Shown piece after piece: positions 12,571-23,351 of a stretch of DNA of 64,000 nt. Below the pieces are notes generated by a model. That model did no database searches. It saw only the letters and a program-made list of their open reading frames with translations, and was not told where the DNA came from. The stretch covers positions 1,233,714 to 1,297,713 of the forward strand of contig NW_006920418.1 in the NCBI RefSeq assembly GCF_000344685.1. The letters are read 5' to 3'. Each line of letters starts with the position of its first letter. The stretch's first letter is position 1. Position numbers and translations under genes: made by a program. This DNA comes from Gloeophyllum trabeum ATCC 11539 (lineage: Eukaryota > Basidiomycota > Agaricomycetes > Gloeophyllales > Gloeophyllaceae).

Positions 12571-13444
12571 TCAAGAATTTGAGTGCCGCTTCGTCATATA
12601 TTCGATAGATGCCTTCAGGATGCGCTCTACTACAGCGAACTCTTCGTCATTCCTGGGTGCGTAGACCATGAGGAACTGACGCGGGACATTTCCAAGCACA
12701 CCACTCAAGGGATGCCGTTCGCCCCATCCACGCTCGATAACTAGTGGACAAATCAGGATATTTTCAACTGAAGGGATGCCGCGGCACTCACCAAGCTTGC
12801 AGTCTCTAGACGACAGTATCGCATGCACAGAGAAGTCACTGGACGCGTGAAGGTGCAAGATTTCGCTTTGGGCATCGGATGCGATCTTGTGTGGCGGAGT
12901 TCCTCGGATGATCAAAGCATTGTCCACTTTCTCGTGTGGCGAGGGCATCACTGCTACGGTCTTCTCGTACTCTTTCGCCAACCGATCCATTAGCTCTCGC
13001 AGTTTCTGTTTCGGATCAATCGGGTTGAATGGCCGAACGCGGAGCTGTGACTATACTTCCTACCTGTTTAACGGCCTCGTCAGGTATTTGATCGAGCTGT
13101 CGCTGAGGCAGAAAATGCCATCCCGTCCGAGGACGAGGACCAGATCGGTATGGTATACTGGAAGATTCTCCGAGGCAGCTCTCAAAGCTGTCGGCCCCGT
13201 CGTATTCGGTCGTACTGAGAGTTTCTCTGCCGAGCGGTTTGACGAGTGTGGAAATTAACCAACCCCAGGGATTCAACGGCAGTCCTCCGGGACCCAAGGA
13301 AAGGTAAGCTTGGTAATTCCTGTGTAGCAGTATGGTAAAAGCTCCAGCCACACAAAGGGCAGGTATCACGGCAAGACTCGTTCTCCGATAAATCGGCGAG
13401 TCGTCAAGGACAGTGTGGACGTCCATCCCAGCATTGGACTTCAT
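12571..13444 (-). CDS. Luciferase-domain membrane protein
   Basis: Three exons (13444-13064, 13005-12792, 12740-12571) join to 254 aa, close to the size of fungal luciferase (about 267 aa). Residues about 20-45 (SLAVIPALCVAGAFTILL) form one membrane helix. Then come YLSLGPGGLPLNPWGWLI and RPRTGWHFLPQRQLDQIP. The C-terminal half carries SEILHLHASSDFSVHAILS, DCKLVIERGWGERHPLSG and FLMVYAPRNDEEFAVVERIL, the pattern I know from the luciferase-like domain family shared with the luminous-mushroom enzyme (family assignment from memory). Non-luminous basidiomycetes commonly carry such homologues, so light emission is not implied, and no hispidin pathway genes lie nearby. It is divergent from ATG15 across a 308-bp shared upstream region. 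The second intron (51 nt) is a multiple of three and stop-free. Confidence 0.87.
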
Positions 13445-13752
13445 GGTCGCGCGTTTCTTGCAATATGCCGTCCCGAGCTCGCGTCCTTTATCGCAGCAAG
13501 TTGTGCTCCTAACCCCTTATTCTGACGCAATTTGTCGAGCCTCCATTCCAAAGCCATGTTTCGGCCTTGGTCGCTAGAATGATCAAGTGTGTGGCGTCGC
13601 ATTTAGTTATGACGTCGGACAAGTAAGTCAACCTTGGCCCATTGCCAAAACTGGTAAATGCCGACGCCGAAGCAGCGATGCCGTCGGTTGTCCGAAGGCC
13701 CACCTTGCCACAGTCCAGCTAGACGGTCTATTCGTGGACTTGATATGCTTTC
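13445..13752. promoter_or_regulatory. Divergent promoter region, luciferase-domain gene / ATG15
   Basis: The two start codons are separated by 308 bp and face away from each other, so this interval must contain both promoters. I see no canonical TATA box. Shared regulation is possible but is an inference from position only. Confidence 0.5.
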
Positions 13753-15315
13753 ATGCTGCAGATACCTTTAACATATTTTCTGGCCCTATTACTCCGGATA
13801 ACAGCTCTATTCACGCCCAGCAGTCGCAGCGGGAGGACACCCGGTCTGCAGTTCGGTCTGCGCCATGAACATGCAGTATCTACCACTGGTCGAGTCGTCT
13901 TCAAGGATGCCTTGACTCAAGCAATACCCTCCGCGTATACATTGCATACCAAGGATATCACGGCATACCATCCATCACTGCGTTCGGATGCCATAGCTCG
14001 TATAGGGAGAGCTTCGTCCATTCACAGCCAGGTATGCGAGGATCAGCTTTGGGAGGAGGAGGAAGTCCTGGGACCGGATGTGGAAAGTCGCGAGACATTG
14101 CTGGAATTGGCCAAGATGACGAATAACGCATATGTGGAACCCGATGACTCGCAGTGGTATGATCTGGGTTCCAACTGGACAAATGTACGCATCCCTCCTG
14201 ACTGAGCAGGCTTGCCCTCTATTCACTTGACCTAGCGCTTGAGACTCAACCGACGAAATTTCTAGGCATATCCAGTGGGCTGGGAACCCGATGAGGACGG
14301 CTTCAGGGGACATGTGTTTGCTACACCTGACAACTCTACGATCGTGCTATCCATCAAGGGCACGTCCGCTGGCTTCTTTGGAGGCGGCGGACCTACTGCG
14401 AAGAAGGACAAGCTCAATGACAATCTCCTCTTCAGTTGTTGCTGTGCCAGGGTTGACTGGACCTGGACGCCGGTCTGCGGTTGTTATCGCAGTGGTAACA
14501 GATGTGATATAGATTGTCTGGAACGGTCATTGATCGACGATAGTCTGTTTTATCCTATCGGAACGGTAGGCGTTGTATGCTCGATATTGCGAACATAGCT
14601 AATAGCGATCGACTCTTCTCAGAATCTGTATAATAATCTGACGTACATGTATCCTGAATCCAATATCTGGATAATTGGACATTCGTTGGGGGGCGCGTTG
14701 GCGTCGTTGCTGGGTGTTACGTTCGGGGTACCAGTAGTTACCTTTGAATCTCCCGGAGAGAAGATGGCAGCTGGAAGGCTGCATCTTCCATCGCCAGTTG
14801 AGTCTACCTCCAATGGTTGCGTGATGACGAGTCTCACATCTCAACCATGCAGCCATCTACGCATCACGTTACCCATGTCTACCATACCGCTGACCCCATC
14901 CCTATGGGCACATGCAACGGTATTCTGTCCTCTTGCGCATTAGCCGGCTACGCAATGGAAAGTCGGTATGTCCTAGCTTCCACGATCTCGAGTCATGCTC
15001 TGGCGGACCTTCCGTCGATGCTCATATTGAACGGGTTCCAGCTGTCATTTAGGCCGGTCAATTATATTCGACACTGTCTCGAATCTGTCTTGGGCCGTCG
15101 ACATCCGCACGCACGGAATCGTCAACGTCATCGAGAACCTCCTGTCTCACCCGTGGGCGCCGAGCGAAGAAGTGGGAAGAGAAGTCCCGGAACCCACTCC
15201 GGAAGACGATTGCGTGGTAGGTCCTCTTGTTCCGTCCTGTTTGCTTCCGTCCTTGACGTGCATCGAATACTGCTAGGAATGTTACGATTGGGAGTTTGGC
15301 GACTTCCCTCAGTGA
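13753..15315 (+). CDS. ATG15: Autophagic lipase ATG15
   Basis: Six exons (13753-14184, 14266-14565, 14623-14796, 14853-14965, 15042-15216, 15277-15315) give 410 aa with every phase consistent. The N-terminus ([20 protein letters not shown]) is a single membrane anchor. The catalytic serine sits in [17 protein letters not shown], the GxSxG nucleophile elbow of class 3 lipases. Flanking signatures are [51 protein letters not shown] and [13 protein letters not shown], diagnostic of ATG15. The enzyme is known to break down membranes of autophagic and Cvt bodies inside the vacuole after delivery by the multivesicular-body route. The protein is shorter than the yeast enzyme (520 aa) and ends [12 protein letters not shown] small exon-5 acceptor choice gives the expected CHLG motif. 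Confidence 0.95.
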
Positions 15316-16453
15316 TCCGTAGATTGCCAGCCTTCTCTCGGTGTCCATTCTTAATTGTGTATTCTTACAGATTGGATACGTGTTTATCAGGGTTTTCGCT
15401 TCTGTAAGGCTTGAAAGCTGTTTCTGCATCCTGTTCTAACAGACCAACTCAGGTAATATCATATACTCATACCTGCATCCCACGAAGACAGTTTACTTTG
15501 TCACGAATAAAGCTGGTCCTTGTCGCCTCTTTTCTCCTCGAAGAAAGATCCATATCGACACATCGCCCGAGACAACTTGCCCTACACCGCATGGTTCGAG
15601 CGATGGCCAGAAGTTGGAACCGGAGATCGACGTCGACGGACTCTTCTCCTTCTCCCGAAGCCAGATGCCCCGACCCGATCGCCCCGACCTTATTTGCTCG
15701 TCTCTCCTTCTACGTTGCGATCGCCACCCCGCACGTCACCGCGCCGCGGAAGCGAACGCGATCGCGACGGATCGGTGTAGCGGGGAACGCAGCGAGACAG
15801 GATGCTGTGTTTCCCCCGTATGTCTGCGCGACTCCTGCCGGCCATCGAGATCTCTCGAGGAGGGTGAGATGCTGCCGTGCGTATGCAGCAGAGATGGATG
15901 GTGGCGCGCGGGTGCTGCGAACCCTCCTCGGGTACGCTCGCGCGCGCGTGACGCAGTCCGCCGTGTGTTAACGTGTCAGGAGACGACGCGGTCGCCGGCG
16001 CGCGTGCGGGGTACGCTGTTTGCTTGTCTCGTGGAAGCGGAGTCCGTTGTTGCCGCGTTGACTCCAGCAGCGCAAAGAGTGAACATTCGATGTGCATGTT
16101 GCGGCGTGGACACCCAGACAGGTCTGCGAGCAGCGCGGGTCCGCGATTTTGCCAGAGACGGTACCGGCCGTATGCCTTGCAGCTCGCGTTCGAAGCCTCC
16201 CTCCACGTTCACGCATATGCACCGCGCTCAAGCGGCGCGCACGAGCAGTTTCCATCCTTGCATGGCCGTACGCGTCCAACCGTTGAAACAAAATTGGCTC
16301 TATCTTCTGTCGATCCCGTAGTATGCCAGTTCATGACCAGAAAAGCCACCCTCGTAAACCGTAAAAGGGACAGTCGGCGGGGAGCGTGATCGTTCGATGT
16401 CATCCACACGAACCACACTCAGGCTCCCAAGTCGATACCACACCCCTATAGAC
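15316..16453. other. GC-rich stretch, no assignable gene
   Basis: Between 15520 and 16400 the sequence is GC- and CG-rich and open in several frames at once on both strands, including a 235-codon plus-strand frame from 15614. Many frames being open together is what high GC with few TA/TG stops produces. None shows a known domain. A frame at 15520 beginning SPLFSSKKDPYRHIAR looks the most protein-like but is short. Confidence 0.4.
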
Positions 16454-16508
16454 AGGATTGCTCGCCTATCTACTGGCTATTGAGCCGGAGACGTCGTTTA
16501 CAAGTCTA
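16454..16508. repeat. 55-nt dispersed repeat, copy 1
   Basis: This 55-nt sequence recurs at 62578-62629 in the same orientation, with two substitutions and one 3-nt indel. It starts aggattgctcgcct and ends cgtcgtttacaagtcta. It lies in the 3' flank of the Ser/Pro-rich gene. No flanking similarity beyond the block was seen. Confidence 0.85.
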
Positions 16509-17361
16509 TACCACACATGTTCGAAGTCTGACGAGGAATAAACACCACGAGAATATGCGCAATGCCCTAACAGCTTGGCAATTCAAGTACAAGTCGTACA
16601 ACGTAACGTACAGATGATACAAATTGCAACACTCATCAATTTTACAGACAGACAGAAAGAACGAAAAGGAAACCGCCCGACTCGGTACACTGATGATACA
16701 AACAAACAAACAAACCCATCCCAATCCGATCCGAGAAGGCTAACACTCTATGTTGTGTCGCGTTTTTGCCAGTATTAGTGAGGCGGAGGCGATATGTGCA
16801 GAGGTGATACAAGAGCAACCAGATGGACGGATGTCGAGGGCGAAGCGGGTACCTGTCGTGACCCACGAGCCCAGTGGCGCATCCGCTTCAATTGGTCGCC
16901 GAGAATGAGTGTTGTCCGTCCAAGAGAACTGGCAGGCAAGGAAGTACGACCAGGTGAGGCAGATGGGGAAGCTGTGAGCGACACGTACGATGCAGCCCGA
17001 GTTTGCGGTCGGACCGAACTGGCAAGAATGGTTATGCCAAGGCCAGTAGCCCACTGTCAACATTGAAGTAGACGCCAGGACCATAAACCCAGTATCGTAT
17101 GAGCTGCGACGAAAGCGAGTACTGCAACGGGACAGACAGAACGCAGAACTGGAATGAAGCCGAACAAAACGGATGGTTTTCAGGGGATGGATGGGCAGTA
17201 ATAAGCTGAGGTATGATAGCTAATATGGTTGCTTGCCGAAGGTAATATTGCGCGTTGACGTTGAAGTTGATATGTGCTGTTGCTGTTGATACCCAAACGA
17301 GAGACTTGACGACCCGACGAGGCCCCCCCCCCCCAATCTTCATGGCTCCCACCGACCGCCT
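16509..17361. other. 3' flank of the Ser/Pro-rich gene, no gene recognised
   Basis: The interval includes a short (CAAA) run near 16700 and a 12-base poly-C tract at 17323-17334. Open frames on the minus strand (up to 114 codons) have no domain. The 3' UTR of the gene ending at 17362 must lie in its right part. Confidence 0.45.
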
Positions 17362-18303
17362 CTAGTTGAACCCGTCGAAATGCCCCTTCAAGATCCTCTC
17401 ACCCATAGGACTGGGTGCGCGTCTGATCGACCCCGTATTCACAGTAGCGCTCCGTGGCTTCCTCCTCGGGGAGGAGGAAGCAGGCGGGTTCGGAACCGAA
17501 GACATATTGCTGACTGGCTCAGCAGCGAAGGACGATGGCGGAGCTGCGCTGGGGGACATAGGGGTAGGCGGGGGAACATGAACGTTGGCAGAGGGGGAAG
17601 TGGGGCCCGGGATGGGTGGCTATGGAGTGTAGAGATTAGTTCACGCAGTTGAAGGGATAACATGAGGACTACTCACCCTAGCGAAGGCGCCGCTCAAGCT
17701 GAGGCGCCTGAGGAGACCTGCTCCACGGCTGTCTGGGGCAGCTTGCGGAGAGGGAGCGACAAAGCTAGAGGACTGCTGCGAGAAGCGCCCACCGGCGTAC
17801 GCAGTGCTTGCTCTGCGGGCATGGGTAGGGGTTGGAGTGGCGTCGCGGTCGCGGGACGCAAAGGCCTCGTCGTCGTCTACGAGGAGGAAGAGGGCGTCAG
17901 CAAAGGCGTGAAACATGGGGGGGGGGGCGAGAGGGAGAATGTGGGAGTTGAGAGCTGACATACCATCGGTGACGGCACTGCCAAAGCCCCTAGCCCGGAA
18001 GGGGAAGGTCGCTGCGGCGGGGTTCTTCGTGGGGCTCTGAGAGAGAAAGTAGGAGAGGATGGGGGAGGACGGGGAGACGGCGGCGGCGCCCGAGTTGGCG
18101 GCGACGCGGGGGTTGTTGAGGGGGAGAGGCAGTGTGGGCGGGGTGCGCAGTGGGAACGGGGACGACGGGGACGCGGAGGCGTCGGAGGCGTCGGAGGGTG
18201 TCTGGGAGGGCGAGCGGCGGCGGTGGTGGTGGGCGGGGTCGATGGGGATGGGGGACGAGTGCTTGACGGGGACGGGCGAGGCGTTGGCGACGGCTGAGGA
18301 CAT
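17362..18303 (-). CDS. Ser/Pro-rich protein with conserved C-terminal tail
   Basis: Three exons (18303-17964, 17876-17677, 17619-17362) give 265 aa. The protein is mostly disordered: Ser/Pro/Ala-rich with SPSSPFPLRTPPTLPLP. It has a short conserved segment ILSYFLSQSPTKNPAAATFP, a basic GLLRRLSLSGAFAR motif and the C-terminus RRAPSPMGERILKGHFDGFN. I recall this tail from basidiomycete proteins of unknown function. Several RRxS-type sites (RRAS, RRLS) suggest phosphorylation. Intron 1 contains an 11-base poly-G/C tract (17917-17927). The start is the first ATG of the frame and lies 57 nt downstream of a TATA box. Function unknown. Confidence 0.82.
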
Positions 18304-18359
18304 GGCAGAGAGAAGGAAAGAGAAGGAAAGTAGAAAGGCGGGGGCGACGAGAGGGCAGG

Positions 18360-18367
18360 TTATATAG
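18360..18367 (-). promoter_or_regulatory. TATA box of the Ser/Pro-rich gene
   Basis: Minus-strand CTATATAA lies 57-64 nt upstream of the start codon at 18303, a normal distance for a fungal TATA element with a short leader. Confidence 0.6.
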
Positions 18368-20919
18368 CGCAGGATCGAGATCCAGCGACCTTGCTGCGTT
18401 AGGAAGCCGGGCGATCCCACGCATCCGCTCTTCACGCTCTTCACCTGTGACAGAGTCTCCAGCTGCGCTCTATTCCTGGCCGCAAGTGTGCTCCAATTCA
18501 CCGCATGTTCCTTGGGCACTGTCTCCCGTTGCTCGCCCTCGACGCGGACGAGCTGGACTCGCGCACGGCTAGTGCAAGCCAGCGCAGCGGAAGCTACAAC
18601 AGTAACATTGATCACATTGCATTGAGTGGCGCCCCGTGACTGATGTGCTCCATCCGTCCAATACAGTTGCGTTAAATCCAGCCCAAACCTCTCCACTGCG
18701 CTGGCTCGGGGCTTGCCTTGCGTCTTCTTCGACCAACAATAGCCTTTCTTCCTTCAAGTTCCTTGCCCCAAGCTGATCCTCTTGTCCCCGCCAGTGTTCA
18801 GCCTCACTGCGAATGGCCAACTATCTATCCCACTGGCTAAATCCAGCTGCAGCGCATCGCACGCTTTTATTATCAGAAGGTTCGGTACGCTCTCTAAATT
18901 TGTCCAACAATATTGAGCATCCGATCTGCTGGGCTGTCCCCCACTCCATTCAAGCGTACTATCTTGTCGTCAAAGCTGTCTTTCGGCACCTTACATCTCC
19001 ACAGTCAATCCTGTGTGGTGCGCCTGCAGTCCCCGGCCGCTGTTGCCGTGCTTTGCGCGTCCACCCACTCGTCCTGGATCCTCCCAGACAATTCCAGCCC
19101 GGTCTGGTTCCAGTGAACTCCACCTATCTATCAACCGTCCTAAGTTTGTGTCCGATTACCTGGGAATAGACTTGACAGCCAAATTCCAGGGAGCTATTCG
19201 CTACGCTGATGGTAGCTACGGTTTTTAGACTCTGCGTGTCCGATGGACAGTCTCGAGAGCAGGCAGCGCTGTTTGAACTCGCCCTGTTCGTCGCAGTGAG
19301 CCGCGCCCACCGCTAGCTACCGTCGGCAAGACTAGCCAGAGCTTCCTGCCATTACTTCTGCGAATGTTGGCCTCGACGCGCACCCTGTGGGCGCCAAGGA
19401 GTCTCCCACAATTCTCCCTGCGGGGTGCGAACTTCTCGAGGCTCATTCAGCCGTCACAACCTGCACATATGACATCGGTCATGCGTCGGACGACCTCCAC
19501 TGGTGACCTAGTCTCTTCACCTCCGTAGACTCTAACCTGGCGCTAATCCCTTGCGTCCGCTATCGGGTCCAATTGCCTTCGTTCACGTGTGATCCGACAG
19601 CTTCCGTTCGTTCGTTCTGCATAGTCTTGAAATAAAAATACGTATGCCAACCTCTTCCCTGCGACAGACTGCCGAGCATCGAGCGTCCGAACTACTGGGC
19701 GGGGACTCTCCCTCACTCCCTGCTCTGCCGAGACTCCGAGCACTACATCTGACCCTTAACCCCTCAAACCCACTCTCTTCTACATTCTGACGCCAGCACG
19801 CAGAGTCGTCAGCTCTCCGTCGATGCTGAAGCTCTTGCGTTACCACGCCCCGTCCAGACAGCCCTGGTCCCTGGGCCACTGCACCCGCCCATGGCTACTT
19901 CGGGTTTCGCGTGCAGTAGATCGTTCGCCAACGAAGACGATATCGATGTGCATCTCTCGTCTCACTTCCGTCCCCGCTTGCGCCCGGATCTGTAACCCCA
20001 GATTCCATGCACACCCATGGAGATCCCGTCCTTCCTGAGCCTGGCTTCCAGCCGCCCGCTACCTGCTAGAAAGCTGTACGCAGTCTTGGTATGACACGGT
20101 TTTCGTCCACTCCTGCGGATGGCGCGCGAGATGGGCACTCCTGACGCCAAACACCGCGCGACAGTCAACTTCGCAACACCAACCCGGACTGACGATCTCT
20201 CAACTTGCCCGCGCAGGTGTCAACGGGCTTTTACCAGGCATCGCAGCTCTCCCGAGGTCAGTGTGGGCTGGAGCCTCTCCGTACATGTGTCGTCGCAGCG
20301 GGTTCTCCATTCCTGCCCGGGCTGCTCCCGTCGCCGCGCTGTGTATTGTCTGAACCTTTCTCACCAGTGCTTCTGGTGTGGCACTGCGGCCATGCGCGTC
20401 TACCGTCCGAGAAGTGCATGGGTCCCGGACTCCCCGGCGATCCGTGTCCTGCCTTGAAGGTGCCCCTTGGCCCTTCGCCTGTTTCTTCGATGACCACCCG
20501 ATCGCGCTTGGACGTGCCAGGCCTGTGCCTCACCGGGCCTCTTTCCCTTGTGCCGCCGATCCAGAGGACCGTTTCATCAAATCAGTCTGATCGTGGGGGT
20601 GTGTCGACAGCTCGAGGGGTTTCCGTCGTGGTTAGCTCGTTCGCTATGTGTAGTTAGTTGGCAATGATAAGGAGAGGCATTCCGATCCCCGCCTCGCGTT
20701 CAATAGCTTTTATGCGACGAGCGCGGTCGCAGGATCTTCACGTCCCTGCGAAAGCGAGCATGAACTCCGGTCCCCAACACAAGCATTCCATCCACCATAC
20801 ACATTTCATATACCAAGAAACAAGTCCCTCCGTCACATCGATAAAACTGACAAGCAACGTATCCAACATCAAGCAATCTAACACAATTTTTGGCTGACCT
20901 CTAAGCACGCCAAACCGAT
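18368..20919. other. Intergenic stretch, no gene confirmed
   Basis: About 2.5 kb between the start of the Ser/Pro-rich gene and the stop of the GST gene. The plus strand is pyrimidine-rich and carries open frames up to 150 codons (20205-20657) without a domain. A short plus-strand frame near 19890 (MATSGFACSRSFANEDDIDV) looks protein-like but ends after 34 codons. The stretch may hold a poorly conserved gene or only regulatory sequence. Confidence 0.4.
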
Positions 20920-21954
20920 TTACTTATGGTTCCCCGCAAAGAACTCCGCCGCCCGCACGTTCCGCTCCGCCCACACCTTCGCGATCGCGGGGCGCGCCAG
21001 CATGCGCCTCACCCACGCGTCCACGTGCGGCGCCGCCCGCGCGACGTCCCAGTCCGGCAGCGTGCGCCGCAGCCCGCCGACGTGCCAGGTGACGAAGGAC
21101 TGCCAGGGTAAGGGTGAGTACGGGAAGAGTGGACGGGGAGAGGGGGGGGGGGACGCACGAGGTCGGCGACGCCGAACTTGCCGCCGACGAGCCAGTCCTG
21201 CTTGCGCAGCACGGACTCGAGCACGCCGACGACGCGCTTCATCTCGGTCTCGTAGCGCTCGATCGCGGAGGGGATTCTGCAGGTCCGGTGAGGACGGACC
21301 CTGGTATAAAGTGGAGGAGCTGCTTACTTCTCAGGGTGGAGGGATTTGAACCATGCGGCCTAGCAAAGAGGTGCATTAGCAGCCGGGCTTTGTAGCATGA
21401 TTTGGGGAAGTGTACCTGTCCGAAGTAGGGGCCCTGGCCGGACGCCTGGAAGAGCAGCCACTGCAGCTGCGTGTACTATCCAATGATACCGAGTCAGACC
21501 TCTGGTAATGGTAGTCAGAGAAAACTGCTTTGAGACACGAACCTTGTCGTTGTCGTTGTTCAGCGCAAATTTACCCTCCTTGTCGTGCTTGTCGACCAGG
21601 TACTGCAAGATCGCGCACGACTCCCACAAGGTGAAGTCGCCGTTCCTGCGAGCGAGCCTCAGTTAAACCAAAGGAGCCGTGCGGTAGGGGCAATATAGAC
21701 GTACGTGTGGTCCACGAGGGTGGGCGTGCGTCCGTTCGGGTTGAGATCGGTGTAGGGCGGCTTCTTGTGCTCGCCGACGCTAAAGTCCAGGTAGACGCTC
21801 TCGTACTCGAGGCCGAGCTCTTCCAGGAGCATGGCGACCTTCCAGCCGTTGGGGCCGCTCTGGTAAGGGCCGGTGAGTGAGTATCGAGAAACGCGAAGGG
21901 GTGAGGAGTCCGTACCTTGTGCGTGTACAAAGTGAAAGGCTTCTTGTGAGACAT
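20920..21954 (-). CDS. Glutathione S-transferase (URE2-like)
   Basis: Seven exons (21954-21916, 21859-21705, 21645-21543, 21475-21416, 21359-21328, 21276-21159, 21099-20920) join without a frame break to 228 aa. The N-terminal thioredoxin-fold half has SGPNGWKVAMLLEELGLEYE, DLNPNGRTPTLVDHTNGDF and LWESCAILQYLVDKHD, where the E-S pair after LW is the glutathione-binding ES motif. The helical C-terminal half has QLQWLLFQASGQGPYFGQ, KRVVGVLESVLRKQDWLVGG and FGVADLVS-like residues (N-capping region), ending AEFFAGNHK. Such enzymes conjugate or reduce electrophiles with glutathione in the cytosol. Basidiomycete URE2-like members are linked to detoxifying wood-derived compounds. An 11-base poly-G/C run (21142-21152) follows the donor of the last intron. 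Confidence 0.94.
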
Positions 21955-22045
21955 TTCGGAGAACTAGTTGTGTTTGTGAGTAGGTGGGCAAGAGGCTGAG
22001 GTTGTCTTCGTTGGTTTGCTTTCCACCTCCATTTCCTGGCCTTAG

Positions 22046-22053
22046 CTTTTATA
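22046..22053 (-). promoter_or_regulatory. TATA box of the GST gene
   Basis: Minus-strand TATAAAAG lies about 92 nt upstream of the GST start codon. It is a strong consensus match. Confidence 0.65.
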
Positions 22054-23351
22054 CCTTTGGCCTCCCTCCTTGTATCCGGACCGCAGTGCAAGGCTGTCCC
22101 TACAAATCCACAAGGGCCCTATCCTCCCCTGACTCAGGCAGGGGTTGCATCACCCTGCGAGACATCCCTGTGGCTGACGCGTCGACGAGAAGGGCTTGCG
22201 CCGCCCTCTGCATCAGCTATTAGCGCGAACGATCAATGCTATCCCTGAGCAAATAAGACCTCATCTGGACGAATATCTGGGAGGCATCCGGTGGAAACAC
22301 GATCCGACGCTACGCAATTGATCACTCGAGTCATAAATCAGTAGCAGGCTGACAGTCGCCGGCTTCAGACATATCCGGATTGGGGTATGTCGTAGGTATG
22401 TCGCGTTTGCATCGGGCGCAGCCTCACAGGACGATTGATGACCTCAAAGTGATGAACTCAGTTGATTTCGTGACTAGCATCATCTATCTGTGGTAGAGTA
22501 CTACATAGTACTCATAGTCTTCCAGTGTCATCATCGATCGCAGCACAAATTTAAACACGGTGGTATAAGCAGATAATAGTGAGTTCTTACCACTAGTCCA
22601 TGTCTCCAACGATAGACTTGTGCTAGTGTTGTGGAATGTGAACTTTGAGGACAAGAAGCAGAGATCGCTCACTTATTAGAGACCTGCAGTCGGTCCAAAG
22701 TCGGTACAAGGTCCCGATGACGAAAACCCACGTAAAGCTCTAGATCTGAAATCCTTGTTTATATCGAATCTGCGCCAAGGCAATCCGTGATTGGTCGAGG
22801 AATGCTCCTTCTTTAATCTCTGGTCTCGTGGACTCCTTCGAGTGCCTTGAGGACTGGGAGCACGGCGTTCTATTTGTGGTTGGATATCGGAATGAGGGCA
22901 TCGGCGCTGGCAGTGAACGGCAGACGCAACACATTCCCGTCTCCCTCGACCACTGGCATGTCTGCAACGCGAACGACGACCTAAACCTTTACGTCGTCGA
23001 CCTCGAGGTGACCAGCAGTGGACCATATATATATGTGAATATTCGCCGAATGATTCCCCGCACTTCACTCCGACTGACATCTTCGCTGTATATTTAGTAG
23101 CATTGAATTGCCAGTAGACCCAGGAGGTGCGTTTAGAGCGCCATACGCCTTACATGAACGAAAAGTGGTTCGCTCTTCTTATAGACTGGTCTGTAGAAAT
23201 AACTGCGCAGTCTCACAACCTCGCCTATGGGCAGGCCGGTCCATGCGACGTGAGCCTCATGCTTCTCCCAGTTCCTCACCTTGATGATCCTATCTGTGAA
23301 GAGCGCCAGTAACTAGGAATATCTGAGCTGGACTTCGAATGCGTCGGCGTC
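22054..23351. other. Intergenic stretch between GST and the membrane-protein gene
   Basis: No gene recognised. A plus-strand frame from 22828 (89 codons) and minus-strand frames from 23080 (134 codons) have no domain. The run ccatatatatatgtg near 23022 could be a TATA region for the gene starting at 23352. Confidence 0.45.

Noticed and set aside
12571..13444. Evidence for bioluminescence
   Set aside because: A luciferase-domain homologue alone does not imply light. No hispidin synthase, hispidin hydroxylase or caffeylpyruvate hydrolase was seen in the window.
15614..16321. 235-codon plus-strand frame
   Set aside because: Several frames on both strands are open at once in this GC-rich stretch, and no domain or credible splice pattern was seen.
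17641..18696. 351-codon single-exon reading of the Ser/Pro-rich gene
   Set aside because: The longer frame begins upstream of the TATA box and runs through two introns with good GT/AG sites. The spliced 265-aa model joins to the conserved C-terminal tail.
21335..21360. tRNA-like box B sequence (gatttgaacc)
   Set aside because: No matching box A or cloverleaf at the right distance, and the site lies in a GST exon.
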